64,000 nt of DNA from Halobacillus litoralis (lineage in GTDB: Bacteria; Bacillota; Bacilli; Bacillales; Halobacillaceae), in NCBI RefSeq assembly GCF_009856355.1, contig NZ_WMEW01000015.1, forward strand, positions 1-64,000. Direction: 5' to 3'. The notes beneath the pieces are model-generated. The model was not told the origin of the DNA and did no database searches. It was given only the letters and a program-made list of their open reading frames with translations. Below are positions 52,082 to 60,789 of the stretch, one piece after another. Positions within the stretch are counted from its first letter, which is position 1; every line of letters starts with the position of its first letter. The translations under genes and the position numbers were made by a program.

Positions 52082-52456
52082 TTAAAGATTCCACTTTTCA
52101 AATGCTTCTTCTTTTATTTCAGCATCAGGCATAAAAGGAATAGTATGATACGACCAATCTAAAAATCCAGTTTTGCTCGCTTGAGTCAGAAAGGCTTTTT
52201 CAAATTCATTATTTACATAAGTTTTAGTTAAAAACATATGATTCCCTGTATAACTAACTACAACCTCAATATCCTCTTTGCCGACAGTGCTTTGTTCACT
52301 TTCTTCCCTGTCTTTATTGATGTCATTTATATAAACACCAGCATCATTAAGAATCAGTGTTTGGGTTCTTAAATATATTGAATCCCAATTCAAAACAAGG
52401 GAGAGAATACCTATAAGCGCCAAAGAAAAAAATAAAATCTTTTTCTTTTGTTTCAA
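52082..52456 (-). CDS. Exported or membrane-anchored protein, unknown
   Basis: 124 aa. One N-terminal hydrophobic helix (about 7-23, FFSLALIGILSLVLNW) without a lipobox, then a soluble outside part (DIEVVVSYTGNHMFLTKTYV). No family recognised. It is probably anchored by the helix. Confidence 0.6.
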   Translation of the reverse strand: MKQKKKILFFSLALIGILSLVLNWDSIYLRTQTLILNDAGVYINDINKDREESEQSTVGKEDIEVVVSYTGNHMFLTKTYVNNEFEKAFLTQASKTGFLDWSYHTIPFMPDAEIKEEAFEKWNL

Positions 52457-52503
52457 ACAATCCCTCCTTTACTCTTATTTATATTTTACTGCTCGTTTAG
52501 TTA

Positions 52504-52537
52504 ATCGCTCTCATTTCTGGAAGACTTGGTTTGCGAC
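52504..52537. repeat. Array repeat, right arm
   Basis: ATCGCTCTCATTTCTGGAAG followed by ACTTGGTTTGCGA resembles the right arm with part of the inner hairpin. Confidence 0.55.
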
Positions 52538-52792
52538 AAACAACCCCACTGGTTTGATCTCAAAATCAAAGATGGAACTTAAGTAAGCTAAATATTTTTC
52601 TTGTACGCAAATACTTCTATTAAAATCAATAGCAGCACCCCTATAATAAATAAAAGCATTTGTTCCCAGATTAATAAAAGTGACAGCACGACTACTAAAG
52701 CTAAACTTCTTACCCACTGTTTTTGTAAAATCCTCATTCAGAAACACAACTTTCTTTAAATAATAGTTAACGTTCAAACAGCACCCAATCAT
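52511..52792 (-). CDS. Doubtful open frame, possibly a decayed array gene
   Basis: 93 codons open, but no ribosome-binding site precedes the ATG and the end runs into a repeat arm. Segments such as FSFSSRAVTFINLGTNAFIY look like real protein, so it may be the eroded end of a gene. No family recognised. Confidence 0.3.
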   Translation of the reverse strand: MIGCCLNVNYYLKKVVFLNEDFTKTVGKKFSFSSRAVTFINLGTNAFIYYRGAAIDFNRSICVQEKYLAYLSSIFDFEIKPVGLFVANQVFQK

Positions 52793-52860
52793 ACATCTAA
52801 GTGGCGGCTTGTACCTTACATACGGAATTAGGTCTCTTTAGTTTCAAGGCAGTGATTATT

Positions 52861-52936
52861 TTGAAACGGAGTTTTACAAAATCCTTCCCACTAGTAGAAA
52901 AGCGATTGCTCTTATTTAGCAATCGCTTCTATTTGT
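52861..52936. repeat. Array repeat, left arm and terminator hairpin
   Basis: TTGAAACGGAGTTTT matches the left arm loosely. AGCGATTGCT and AGCAATCGCT (52901-52927) form a 10-bp stem around CTTATTT, with A/T flanks that make it a minus-strand terminator. Confidence 0.7.
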
Positions 52937-52990
52937 GAGAAACAACATAATGATTGGTGGGTCTTTTATAAACCAGTGAAAGCAAAACTA

Positions 52991-53896
52991 TTATAAAGTC
53001 CCCTTCGGCTTCTTCATTGATAATTTTTTTAATATGTTCCTTCCAGCTAACAACGCAAAATATAAAGAAATGGTGACTAGTAATATTAGATAAAAGTCTC
53101 GTCCAGCAAGGTAAGTGGCAGAGTGAAGACCTTTTATAAGGAAGTGTGCGAACACGTAGGAGATAGGCAATAGAATGATTTTTTCCAGTCCATTTCTTAT
53201 TTTTTCGTTCTTACGGAATAGGACCCATCCAATTCCACAAATAATTGAAAACCCTACAGCAAACAACAAATAGTAGCTTAAAACAAGCCGAGGTAACGTC
53301 ATAACAGAACCATCTGTTATTGGATTACCATAAATTAAAGTATTTTCACTTCCATCGGTATTGTAATAATAGATAGAAGAGACCGTTTCCCCTTTCGGGT
53401 TTAAGACCGTGTTTTCCAGGTTGCTTCTGCTTATTTTCTGGTGCCAAATTGTTTCCCATGTCGTTATATCATAGACATAACCGGAATTGTCTTCTGCTGG
53501 ATATTCGGTTACATCAAAGCCAGCGACTTCTTCACTAAAATTCAATAGTACAGTTCCGTCATCCTTTTCGATGATTGAAACCGCATCTTCATTATAAGAG
53601 AGGTAAGCTGGCGTCGTCAGATAAGCGATTGTAACCACTGCAAAAACCAATGTTACCAAGATTGAAAATATAATCGTCTGCAGCTTTTTCCTTCGCAATG
53701 TATTCTGTATGTTTCTTAAGGGAGCTATATCGGTATCTACCGGCGGTTCTTCAAAAGTCCGCATTTCTTCAAGGCGTTTTTTGCAGTTTTCACAAGAAGC
53801 TATATGGTCTTCGACTAGATCCCTGGTATCTTGACTTGCCATATCCTCGGCATATAACGGCAGTATATCCCTGATCACATTACAGCTGATTTTCAT
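52991..53896 (-). CDS. Zinc-finger anti-sigma factor
   Basis: 301 aa. The N-terminal ZAS-type motif is HIASCENCKKRL (residues 32-43), followed by a linker, one membrane helix near 75-95, an outside region and three C-terminal helices. It overlaps the sigma gene by 4 nt, the normal arrangement for a sigma/anti-sigma pair. The signal sensed is unknown. Confidence 0.88.
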   Translation of the reverse strand: MKISCNVIRDILPLYAEDMASQDTRDLVEDHIASCENCKKRLEEMRTFEEPPVDTDIAPLRNIQNTLRRKKLQTIIFSILVTLVFAVVTIAYLTTPAYLSYNEDAVSIIEKDDGTVLLNFSEEVAGFDVTEYPAEDNSGYVYDITTWETIWHQKISRSNLENTVLNPKGETVSSIYYYNTDGSENTLIYGNPITDGSVMTLPRLVLSYYLLFAVGFSIICGIGWVLFRKNEKIRNGLEKIILLPISYVFAHFLIKGLHSATYLAGRDFYLILLVTISLYFALLAGRNILKKLSMKKPKGTL

Positions 53897-54381
53897 CGAT
53901 AATCCCCCAATCGCGCTTTAACCTTTTCCCTAGCACGGTGATAAGTAACACAAGCCCAGTTATCACTCTTTCCAAACAATTTGCCAATTTGCTTAAATGA
54001 CAGTTCTCCAAATAAACGGAGCGTAAAGACCTTTTTGTATGGCTCTTTTAAATTCTGGATCATTTCATGTACCTTCACAGACGCTTCTGAAGTGGTTATT
54101 TCTCGTTCTACATTGTCTCCACTAGCTGATTCTGGAACGGACTCAAAATCTACGAAGCTTTTTTTCTTACGCAAATAAGAGTAATAACTGTTTTTGGCAA
54201 TTTGGCATAACCAAACCCGGATATCACTCTCCCCTTTGAAACTGTCTAACGATGTTAATGCCTTCATAAAAGTTTCCGAAGTGATATCTTCAGAAATATG
54301 CTTATCGCCTGATAAACGATACACATATAAGAATACATCTTTAAAGTATGTATGATAAATATCCTCAAGCTGTGTCACCAT
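53893..54381 (-). CDS. ECF-type RNA polymerase sigma factor
   Basis: 162 aa. Region 2 has SEDITSETFMKALTSLDSFK and IRVWLCQIAKNSYYSYLRKK; region 4 has LKEPYKKVFTLRLFGELSFK and IGKLFGKSDNWACVTYHRAR. Partner of the downstream zinc-finger anti-sigma. Confidence 0.92.
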   Translation of the reverse strand: MVTQLEDIYHTYFKDVFLYVYRLSGDKHISEDITSETFMKALTSLDSFKGESDIRVWLCQIAKNSYYSYLRKKKSFVDFESVPESASGDNVEREITTSEASVKVHEMIQNLKEPYKKVFTLRLFGELSFKQIGKLFGKSDNWACVTYHRAREKVKARLGDYR

Positions 54382-54434
54382 CTCACCTCCTTACATATAA
54401 GACGCGATAAACGCAGATATCTTACAAAAATATA

Positions 54435-54475
54435 AAAAAAACCGAACAAAGTACGCCCGGTCCTTTTTATTAATG
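54435..54475 (-). terminator. Possible terminator of the NUDIX gene
   Basis: On the minus strand ACCGGGC..GTTCGGT can form an imperfect stem, followed by TTTTTTTT. Confidence 0.5.
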
Positions 54476-54487
54476 GAAGTAAATATT

Positions 54488-54952
54488 TTATTGTACACGT
54501 AAATATTCCAGTGGTGGACGATTAACAAAGTGCTTCTCGATAGAAAGAAGGACTTCCTCGTTACCTGGTATTGAAACTGTATCACATGCTTCTTTAAAGG
54601 AAACCCATTTATAATCACTATGCTCATAGTTTAAATTCACCTTTTGTGACTCATCAACGTAACCTACGAATACGGGTGCAATATAAATATAGTTCTCTTC
54701 AGGTGAATAGATCTGGTCAAATTGATTGGAGCTATAAAGCGGGAGATTTGTAATTCCTGTTTCTTCTTTAACTTCTCTGAGAGCAGCTTCCCAGGCTTTT
54801 TCCCCTTCTTCAATTCCTCCACCTATGTAACACCAGACATCTCTCAAAACAGATGTATCACGTTTAAGTAATAGAACTTTATCATCTGATTCCGTTCGTT
54901 TTATTAAAACTGTTGCCACACCTGTGCACCTTAGTGGTACCTGCAAATTCAT
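54488..54952 (-). CDS. NUDIX hydrolase (array gene)
   Basis: 154 aa with a full Nudix box: GGGIEEGEKAWEAALREVKE followed by ETGI. The upstream LLLKRDTSVLRDVWCYIGGG strand is typical. Substrate unknown. Single gene with its own terminator. Confidence 0.88.
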   Translation of the reverse strand: MNLQVPLRCTGVATVLIKRTESDDKVLLLKRDTSVLRDVWCYIGGGIEEGEKAWEAALREVKEETGITNLPLYSSNQFDQIYSPEENYIYIAPVFVGYVDESQKVNLNYEHSDYKWVSFKEACDTVSIPGNEEVLLSIEKHFVNRPPLEYLRVQ

Positions 54953-55006
54953 TTACTTGAAGCCTCCCCATTTAACTTGTATTAAATTTTTGCCTATTGA
55001 CCTTCT

Positions 55007-55034
55007 ATTAGCTGAAGGCTTGGTTTCAAGATAA
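55007..55034. repeat. Array repeat, right arm
   Basis: ATTAGCTGAAGGCTTGGTTT then CAAGATA matches the right-arm pattern, about 60 nt 3' of the next gene. Confidence 0.6.
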
Positions 55035-55093
55035 AAAGGACCATTAAAGCCTGAGACAGCTATTATTAGAAAAATGATCCTTGATGATTTTCC

Positions 55094-55546
55094 TTATAAG
55101 GTGTACTTAAATAATAATTCTCCATTATTCGGGTCTCTCTCATTCATATACTTGAATCCAATACTTGTATTTAGTTCAAAAGCCTTGTTATTGTCCTCCG
55201 TGATACTTAGATATATAACGTTCACTTCGTATTCTTTAGAAATTATATCAATCAGACTTTTTATCGCTTGCTTACCGTAACCCTTGCCTTGATCCTTTTC
55301 ATCGATCATTATTCTATCAAGCCAGGTTTCTTTATTGGGACCAAAAGAACCGTACATAGCAAAGCCAACAATATCTTCTTCACAATATATAGCTACTGGA
55401 TGCCATTGATGGTGAGCGGCAGCTTCTTTCAAACATTCATCTACGGTCTCAATAAATTTCTCTTGTTCAGATTTCAATTTTATATTTCTAACTATGTATT
55501 CGTTAGTATCATCGATGTCTTTGAAATATATATTAGCCATAATCAA
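55094..55546 (-). CDS. GNAT acetyltransferase, spermidine-acetyltransferase-like
   Basis: 150 aa. The acetyl-CoA motif is DQGKGYGKQAIKSLI (about 87-101), preceded by WLDRIMIDEK. The order IYCEEDIVGFAMYG..WLDRIMID resembles BltD/PaiA polyamine acetyltransferases. The TTG at 55546 follows AGGAGGTGTAGTA; an ATG two codons later is possible. Confidence 0.82.
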   Translation of the reverse strand: MIMANIYFKDIDDTNEYIVRNIKLKSEQEKFIETVDECLKEAAAHHQWHPVAIYCEEDIVGFAMYGSFGPNKETWLDRIMIDEKDQGKGYGKQAIKSLIDIISKEYEVNVIYLSITEDNNKAFELNTSIGFKYMNERDPNNGELLFKYTL

Positions 55547-55679
55547 TACTACACCTCCTATGGTTAAGACTTTATCGATGAGTACTGATGTCTCCGTTCA
55601 CCACTATTCACTATACAAATAAAAGAAGGTACTATTTTTTTGAAGATTTGCCTCCGTTCCATGAAGAATCTAATAACGA

Positions 55680-56162
55680 TTAACGAGAATATAGAACTTT
55701 GAATGAGATTAAATAGAAGATTAGACCAACTATTGGTATCGAAGCTGTCGTGAACATCGGATACCAAACATAATCCAGGAAATAGTTTGGAATGAACATA
55801 TATGAACCGAGGATTAAAAATGAATACAACAATATAAAAGCAAATGCAAAACGTACTGCTTTTCCAGTTATCTCCACCGACCGTTCATCTGAGGCATCAT
55901 ATTCAGGTAAGATATAGTCTTCCATTTTTGCTTGTTTATTTTTCCCCATAAAAAGTAAATGAATCACATTCATAATGACTAATATTATCGTGATGCCAAT
56001 AAATATATGGCCCACCATATTATCTATATTTACGGAAAACCCATCGATATATCCTCTTCCTAATAACTCAAATTGTTGTTCAACTCTAACAGAATTATAA
56101 ACCATAATCCCTAGTGAAACATAAAGTAAAGACCTCATAATAATTGTCAAATATAACCTCAT
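55680..56162 (-). CDS. Membrane protein paired with HTH regulator
   Basis: 160 aa with four membrane segments (about 5-22, 42-62, 98-117, 130-153) and a cytoplasmic loop GKNKQAKMEDYILPEYDASD. It starts on the stop of the HTH gene. Such pairs are common in Bacillus; the membrane protein may tune the regulator. Confidence 0.75.
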   Translation of the reverse strand: MRLYLTIIMRSLLYVSLGIMVYNSVRVEQQFELLGRGYIDGFSVNIDNMVGHIFIGITIILVIMNVIHLLFMGKNKQAKMEDYILPEYDASDERSVEITGKAVRFAFAFILLYSFLILGSYMFIPNYFLDYVWYPMFTTASIPIVGLIFYLISFKVLYSR

Positions 56163-56365
56163 TACTCTTCTCCTTCTTTATAAAAGATATTTTCTATCGG
56201 TTCATTGAAAACTTCTGCAATATTCATAGCTAGAAGTAATGAAGGAACGTAACTTCCCTTTTCCAATGAAACAACCGTTTGCCTGGTTACACCAATCTTT
56301 TCAGCCAAATTTCCTTGTGTTAAGTTGTATCTAGCTCTTAACTCTTTCACGCGATTAATCAACAA
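56162..56365 (-). CDS. Cro/CI-type HTH regulator (YvaO-like)
   Basis: 67 aa XRE helix-turn-helix: VKELRARYNLTQGNLAEKIG (residues 6-25), VTRQTVVSLEKGSYVPSL, then EVFNEPIENIFY. Regulator of the overlapping membrane gene by context. Confidence 0.9.
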   Translation of the reverse strand: MLINRVKELRARYNLTQGNLAEKIGVTRQTVVSLEKGSYVPSLLLAMNIAEVFNEPIENIFYKEGEE

Positions 56366-56468
56366 TCAACATCACTCCCAAACTTTTCCTCCGTCATTGT
56401 AAAGTCAATTATTCTTTTTGTAAAGTTGATTTTACTTTTCAAACATCAAAACTCCTTTTTTGAAACAA

Positions 56469-56502
56469 AAAAACTGTACCATCTCTTCAGAGTACAGTTG
56501 AA
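56469..56502 (-). terminator. Terminator hairpin in array junction
   Basis: AACTGTAC and GTACAGTT pair around 12 nt; TTTTTTTG follows on the minus strand. Confidence 0.75.
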
Positions 56503-56530
56503 ATATTAATTACTTCACTTCTCCGCCTAA

Positions 56531-56640
56531 TTAGTACAAAAGCAGGCCTGTTATTATTGAACAAACTTGCTCCGACAAGACAATATACGAAAGTAATTGT
56601 TCAACTAAAGCCCCTTTACTGTAAGACTTAAAATTGAGGT
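56531..56640. repeat. Array repeat, composite
   Basis: Contains TTCAACTAAAGCCCC (left-arm core variant) at about 56600 and the right arm TAAGACTTAAAATTGAG. The segment CAATATACGAAAGTAATTGT before the core recurs almost unchanged at 59666. Confidence 0.6.
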
Positions 56641-56656
56641 GCCTCTTTTTGTTGCT

Positions 56657-56929
56657 TTATCTTTGTGTCCGTTGGATTACCACACACTGATTACAAGAAA
56701 ATATATCACAACTGGAAAAAAATGCGTTTGTAATAGTCAACGGTTTTTTACCTTCAAATAATCTTAGGATTAGTAACGAGCTTAAAAATAGAACTATCCA
56801 TCCAGCTATGGAAAGTAGTATATTTTTTGGTAACAGCTCGTTAAAATAATGAAAGAAGAGTACAGACCATACAAATATAATCAGATATTTCATGAAGTTC
56901 TTCAATTTTCCTTTCCTCTTTTTAGACAA
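56657..56929 (-). CDS. Small membrane protein (array gene)
   Basis: 90 aa with two membrane segments (MKYLIIFVWSVLFF and LSIAGWIVLFLSSLLILRLF) and two late cysteines (SSCDIFSCNQC). The first codon is TTG with a weak AGAGG; an ATG at 56893 is the alternative. Confidence 0.5.
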   Translation of the reverse strand: MSKKRKGKLKNFMKYLIIFVWSVLFFHYFNELLPKNILLSIAGWIVLFLSSLLILRLFEGKKPLTITNAFFSSCDIFSCNQCVVIQRTQR

Positions 56930-56960
56930 TCAACCTCTATAGTGGAAGACTTGAGTTTCC
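56928..56960. repeat. Array repeat, right arm
   Basis: TAGTGGAAGACTTGAGTTTC fits the right arm. It overlaps the first codon of the gene on its left and lies 33 nt 3' of the gene on its right. Confidence 0.55.
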
Positions 56961-56992
56961 TGCACTATCTTTCGATTAATCACAGAATTCCA

Positions 56993-57304
56993 TTATTCAT
57001 TTCTTCCTTTTTTCCTAATAGCGATAATGGCAATAGAAAGCCATAAAATAATACTATTTGCTAATAAAACATACAGAAGGATAACAGAACCAAATGCCGC
57101 TCCTTGGCTACTAATATAAGCAGCGTAGTTAATACCTCCGTAAAAAAACAAAAACGGAGCGCCGATTGAAGTTATAACTAATAAAAACTGGGAAATACCC
57201 TTTTTAAGATTATAATTAAACCAAATCCAAGATCCGACTATTAACACTAGAGTTGTTGAAAATAATAAAAACTTTATCCCTCCCTGGAAGTACTGAGTGT
57301 TCAA
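56993..57304 (-). CDS. Small membrane protein whose start lies in a repeat arm
   Basis: 103 aa, three membrane segments: about 10-28, 37-58 and 73-95. The only start with a good site is TTG 57304, after AAGGAGCAGG. That site and the first codons are part of a repeat left arm (57292-57318). A later start is possible. Family not recognised. Confidence 0.55.
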   Translation of the reverse strand: MNTQYFQGGIKFLLFSTTLVLIVGSWIWFNYNLKKGISQFLLVITSIGAPFLFFYGGINYAAYISSQGAAFGSVILLYVLLANSIILWLSIAIIAIRKKGRNE

Positions 57305-57318
57305 CTAACCTGCTCCTT
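57292..57318. repeat. Array repeat, left arm used as gene start
   Basis: ACTGAGTGTTCAACTAACCT then GCTCCTT matches ACTGAGTCTTCAACTAACCT of the consensus. On the minus strand it supplies the ribosome site and TTG codon of the adjacent gene. Confidence 0.65.
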
Positions 57319-57421
57319 CAGTTAAATAGGTTTAACTACTGATATTACTTATGCTTATGTATTAAAGGGCAGAATGCTATTACTAACTCAAGCCTATAGA
57401 AAAGACATCTGAAGAGAGTAT

Positions 57422-57476
57422 CTGGAAACTCAGTCTTCAACAAACCTGCCTCGTTTGTTTAATACTTGATTTCTAG
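57422..57476. repeat. Array repeat, complete compact copy
   Basis: Left arm CTGGAAACTCAGTCTTCAAC, centre AAACCTGCCTCG, right arm TTTGTTTAATACTTGATTTC then TAG. Together with 94-147 this is the best compact copy. The rest of 57305-57640 shows no gene. Confidence 0.7.
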
Positions 57477-57596
57477 ATTTATCCTTTGTAAAGAACATAT
57501 GTGAAAACCCACTGAATCCATCTCTATGACGGTATGCACGAGTCACGGCTTTTTCAGTTTAGAGTAAGTGAACCTTTTGCTTTTATTTTACATGCA

Positions 57597-57635
57597 AAAT
57601 CCCTAAAAGCATTAAAAACGCATTTAGAGATTTTT
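57597..57635 (-). terminator. Hairpin after a 29-aa peptide gene
   Basis: AAATCCCTAAA..GC and GC.TTTAGAGATTT form a stem with an AT loop; the T-run is weak. Confidence 0.5.
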
Positions 57636-57646
57636 ATATCTTTTAA

Positions 57647-57736
57647 TTATTCTTTTATCGCACTGTAAATCATCATTCCTATACTCACTACTATTACACC
57701 AATAATAACCAGCATAAATACATCAAATAAATCCAT
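57647..57736 (-). CDS. 29-aa single-span membrane peptide
   Basis: Reads MDLFDVFMLVIIGVIVVSIG then MMIYSAIKE and stops. The size and shape resemble holin-like or type I toxin peptides, but the ribosome site is weak and no antisense RNA is identified. The DNA from 57737 to 57985 shows no further gene. Confidence 0.4.
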   Translation of the reverse strand: MDLFDVFMLVIIGVIVVSIGMMIYSAIKE

Positions 57737-57990
57737 ATTAATCAACTCTTTTTTATTACGCATTCAAAGCTATAAGTATTAGATAGTTTCAACCAAGCTT
57801 TTTAGGAGCTCTATGGATCCCGCCTGTATCACCAAAATCAACTGAAAGAGTTCCCACCCGCATTTTAACAACTATCGATTCCGTTTTTCTTTTTGCTTGC
57901 GTTTCTCTTCCCATTATTTCTTTACCTGAGATTTAGTAAGTCATCATAGATACTTCAATTAAGAATGTAGTTTAAATAATACTCTCAGGA

Positions 57991-58548
57991 TCAATACTCA
58001 CTTTCCAATATGGAGTACACTTCTGTATCTCTAAACTCGCCCTTTATAAATTCATTTTTTCTTAAAGTGCCTTCATAATTCATGCCTAACTTCTTCATTA
58101 CTTTTTGAGAACCAAAATTATCTGTATCGGACCTACCCTCAATTCTGTTAAGGTATAGTTCGTTAAAGCCGTAGCGAACAAGTTCCTGAAGTGCTTCAGT
58201 AGCAATTCCTTTCCCCCAATATTCTTCCGATAAAAAGTACCCCAATTCTACGCACTTATGCTTATTACTCCAATCAATAAAGGCGGCTACACCAATCACT
58301 TGGCCTGTTTCATTCCATTCAATGGCCCATTCACCTGATTCACCTTTTCCGTAACCTGTAATTACCATATTTAAAAACTCTTCGGTTGCATCTATCGACT
58401 CATTTACTTCCCATGTCATAGGCCGTGCTACATTAGGATTAGAACAGAAACTAAACACATCTTCTAAATCTGAAAAAGCGAGCTTTCTTAGTGTTAATCT
58501 AGCAGTATTAAACTCAGGCATGTCTCTTAAATATGTTTCAACTTCCAT
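57991..58548 (-). CDS. GNAT acetyltransferase, RimJ/RimL type
   Basis: 185 aa. FNTARLTLRKLAFSDLEDVF opens the fold; the acetyl-CoA segment is LGYFLSEEYWGKGIATEALQ and NRIEGRSDTDNFGSQKVMKK closes it. ATG 58548 follows GGAGTGTGGGC. Substrate unknown. Confidence 0.87.
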   Translation of the reverse strand: MEVETYLRDMPEFNTARLTLRKLAFSDLEDVFSFCSNPNVARPMTWEVNESIDATEEFLNMVITGYGKGESGEWAIEWNETGQVIGVAAFIDWSNKHKCVELGYFLSEEYWGKGIATEALQELVRYGFNELYLNRIEGRSDTDNFGSQKVMKKLGMNYEGTLRKNEFIKGEFRDTEVYSILESEY

Positions 58549-58664
58549 ACGCCCACACTCCATACATCTTTTTAATTTATCAAAAATAAATATTATGACA
58601 TCATATCGCTATTTTACATAATTTTCAATACTTTTAAAGGAAACATTACTTCTCCTCCTGTTCT

Positions 58665-58730
58665 CAAAAAAGACGACGATTACTCTTATTGAATAATCGT
58701 CGTCCGTTTTTGAAGACTCGATATTGAGAC
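58665..58730. repeat. Array repeat with strong terminator hairpin
   Basis: GACGACGATTA and TAATCGTCGTC (58672-58704) form an 11-bp stem around CTCTTATTGAA, with six T on the minus strand. The right arm CCGTTTTTGAAGACTCGATA follows. Confidence 0.8.
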
Positions 58731-58771
58731 CTATTTAAATATCTTATTTACCACATATTTAAGCTGGATGT

Positions 58772-59149
58772 TTAATTATACATATGGACCAGGGTTACAT
58801 CGATAAAAATTAATATAAAGAAGGTTAGGGCGCTCCCATATACATAAACCTTCTTTTCCTTGAATATCCAAGCAGCTAAGGTTAAAAGTGCAAAAACAAT
58901 TATAGAACCCTGTAATTTTTGTAATCTATCCTGCTTCTGAAAAATATCAAGCATTTCTGAAGGGGCACCTTTAAAAAGTTGATCATTGATTTCCTTACCA
59001 TACCAGTTATAACTAATAATTCGATAAGTAGAGGATTCCTTTATATACTCTAACTTTTTAAAGCCTAACACTGGTAAGTCCATCGAAAAAATAAAAAGTA
59101 ATCCAGCTATAATGAATATTAATATCTGCGCTAATGTCTTTTTTTCCAA
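58772..59149 (-). CDS. Small membrane protein (array gene)
   Basis: 125 aa. Membrane segments at about 6-24, 80-95 and 100-120; an outside loop of about 55 residues between the first two (KESSTYRIISYNWYGKEIND). AAGGAGG lies before the ATG. Family not recognised. Confidence 0.7.
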   Translation of the reverse strand: MEKKTLAQILIFIIAGLLFIFSMDLPVLGFKKLEYIKESSTYRIISYNWYGKEINDQLFKGAPSEMLDIFQKQDRLQKLQGSIIVFALLTLAAWIFKEKKVYVYGSALTFFILIFIDVTLVHMYN

Positions 59150-59219
59150 AAGAAACCTCCTTATGAGTAAGTTTAATTGTTTAAAGCCAGGTTTTGATCC
59201 ATGTAACTCGATTAGTTAT

Positions 59220-59280
59220 TAAAATAAGCGATCGTTAATAGAACAATCGCCCACGTTTCTTTAAGACTCGAAGCCGAAAT
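59220..59280. repeat. Array repeat with terminator hairpin
   Basis: GCGATCGTT and AACAATCGC (59228-59250) pair; the right arm TTAAGACTCGAAGCCGAAAT follows at 59261. Confidence 0.75.
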
Positions 59281-59312
59281 ACTTTGGAGTTGATCTTCAA
59301 CTATCGCTCTGA

Positions 59313-59558
59313 TTAGTTTAATAACGTAAACCCTGATGCTATAAACACTACAATTAAAATTAACTTTATGTAACCACTATATTTAGGTGTTCCATGGTTT
59401 TTCTCTAAATATGCTATATAGTTCACAAGTAAAAGTAATCCAACGATTGAGGTAGCAAATCCCACATTGTCATCTTGTATTACCATAGCCCTTAAAGCCA
59501 TGAATCCTACTAGAAAATATCCCAAATACCCCATCGTAAATTGCAAAACATGCTTCAT
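59313..59558 (-). CDS. Small membrane protein (array gene)
   Basis: 81 aa with three membrane segments (about 5-22, 31-49, 62-79). AGGGAGGTATGA-type site before the ATG. Family not recognised. Confidence 0.65.
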   Translation of the reverse strand: MKHVLQFTMGYLGYFLVGFMALRAMVIQDDNVGFATSIVGLLLLVNYIAYLEKNHGTPKYSGYIKLILIVVFIASGFTLLN

Positions 59559-59665
59559 ACCTTCCCTCCTAAATTACTACCAACAAAATGGTTTTCTGCC
59601 TTCAAAAAACACATCCTACTTTGAGTAACAATTATCATTTTTTATAGACATTACTTCTCCATCAG

Positions 59666-59712
59666 TACAATATAGAAAAGTAATTATTCAACTAAAACTC
59701 CCGATTATTGAG
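59666..59712. repeat. Array repeat, left-arm core variant
   Basis: ACAATATAGAAAAGTAATTA then TTCAACTAAAACTCCCG matches the segment at 56580-56612. Confidence 0.55.
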
Positions 59713-59817
59713 AAGGGTTAGGATTTATCAATCTTGAATTGTATAAGTAGAGGCCTTTAGTATGCTATCAACTCCATTACCTAACCTCTTCCCTCCTTTT
59801 ACCTTTCCTCCACTATC

Positions 59818-60606
59818 TCATCGCCCTTGTATCTCTCTAATCCCTTTTCGACCTAAATAAGCATGACCGGTTTGTAATGTAAGTATGGTAGTAAAACCAT
59901 AGCGACTATAAACTTTCTCAACTTGTTCACTAATCGGGTGAACCCATAGTTTTTCTAGTCGTAAATTTTGAGATTCACTTTGCACGTGTTGTAACAAAAA
60001 GCCGATTAATCCTTTTCCTCTATATTCTTCAATTGTCGCCACACTCTCTACTCTCCCTTGATTAGCATGAACAAACAAGCATATTGTAGAACATGGTATC
60101 CCTTTATATTTTAAAAGGTAATGGCTATAACGATTATCGTTAAACTCAGATTCTAACGCCTTTTCACGAACTACTCTTCCTCCAAATTCATTAATCTGAC
60201 ACTCTACCCATAAGGCATCATTATAATTCTTAAAGTCTACTTTCTCTATTGTTACATTTTTATTGCATGGTAACTGTATTACTTTTTTATTCCATAGCTG
60301 AATCGGCTGTGGAAACTCTTCATACTGAAATCCTTTCTCTTTTAATAGCGCAATAAAGCTTGACTTTGACTCAAATCCATATAAATAAAACCTAGGAATA
60401 ATATTCATGGCTTTATAAAATGAAGTAACCTCATAGATAACTTTTTCGGGGTCATCAGGTTGATCACTTAAATGAGCATGGTTTGCATCATAATATTCTG
60501 GTTGGTCCTGGTTCCAAAACAGAACTCCCCACGGTTGATCTTGTTTATTTGAAAAGGACTGTAAAAGTGCAAAATCAAGCTCTTCTATCTGTTTCATTAA
60601 ATCCAT
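59818..60606 (-). CDS. GNAT acetyltransferase, FR47-like
   Basis: 262 aa, two-lobed. The C-terminal acetyl-CoA site is VESVATIEEYRGKGLIGFLL (about 191-210) and YSRYGFTTIL closes it. The N-terminal lobe (PWGVLFWNQDQPEYYDANHA) is typical of longer GNATs in Bacillus. Substrate unknown. Confidence 0.83.
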   Translation of the reverse strand: MDLMKQIEELDFALLQSFSNKQDQPWGVLFWNQDQPEYYDANHAHLSDQPDDPEKVIYEVTSFYKAMNIIPRFYLYGFESKSSFIALLKEKGFQYEEFPQPIQLWNKKVIQLPCNKNVTIEKVDFKNYNDALWVECQINEFGGRVVREKALESEFNDNRYSHYLLKYKGIPCSTICLFVHANQGRVESVATIEEYRGKGLIGFLLQHVQSESQNLRLEKLWVHPISEQVEKVYSRYGFTTILTLQTGHAYLGRKGIREIQGR

Positions 60607-60682
60607 TTATATTCCGCCTATTCTTGGTTTTTCATCCAATATTTCATTTCAATACTATTGTTCCTATCCCCTTTATTGGACC

Positions 60683-60760
60683 TAAAAAAGGGAAGTTCTT
60701 AAAATAAGTCCCTTAGTTATTCATTAAAGCCCCAGTTTCAATAAGACTCGAAATCAAAAT
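60683..60760. repeat. Array repeat with hairpin
   Basis: An imperfect hairpin GGGAAGTT..AAGTCCC is followed by ATTCATTAAAGCCCCAGTTT and the right arm AATAAGACTCGAAATC. Confidence 0.7.
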
Positions 60761-60789
60761 AATAATTTGTCTTTAGCCGTGATGTGAAA

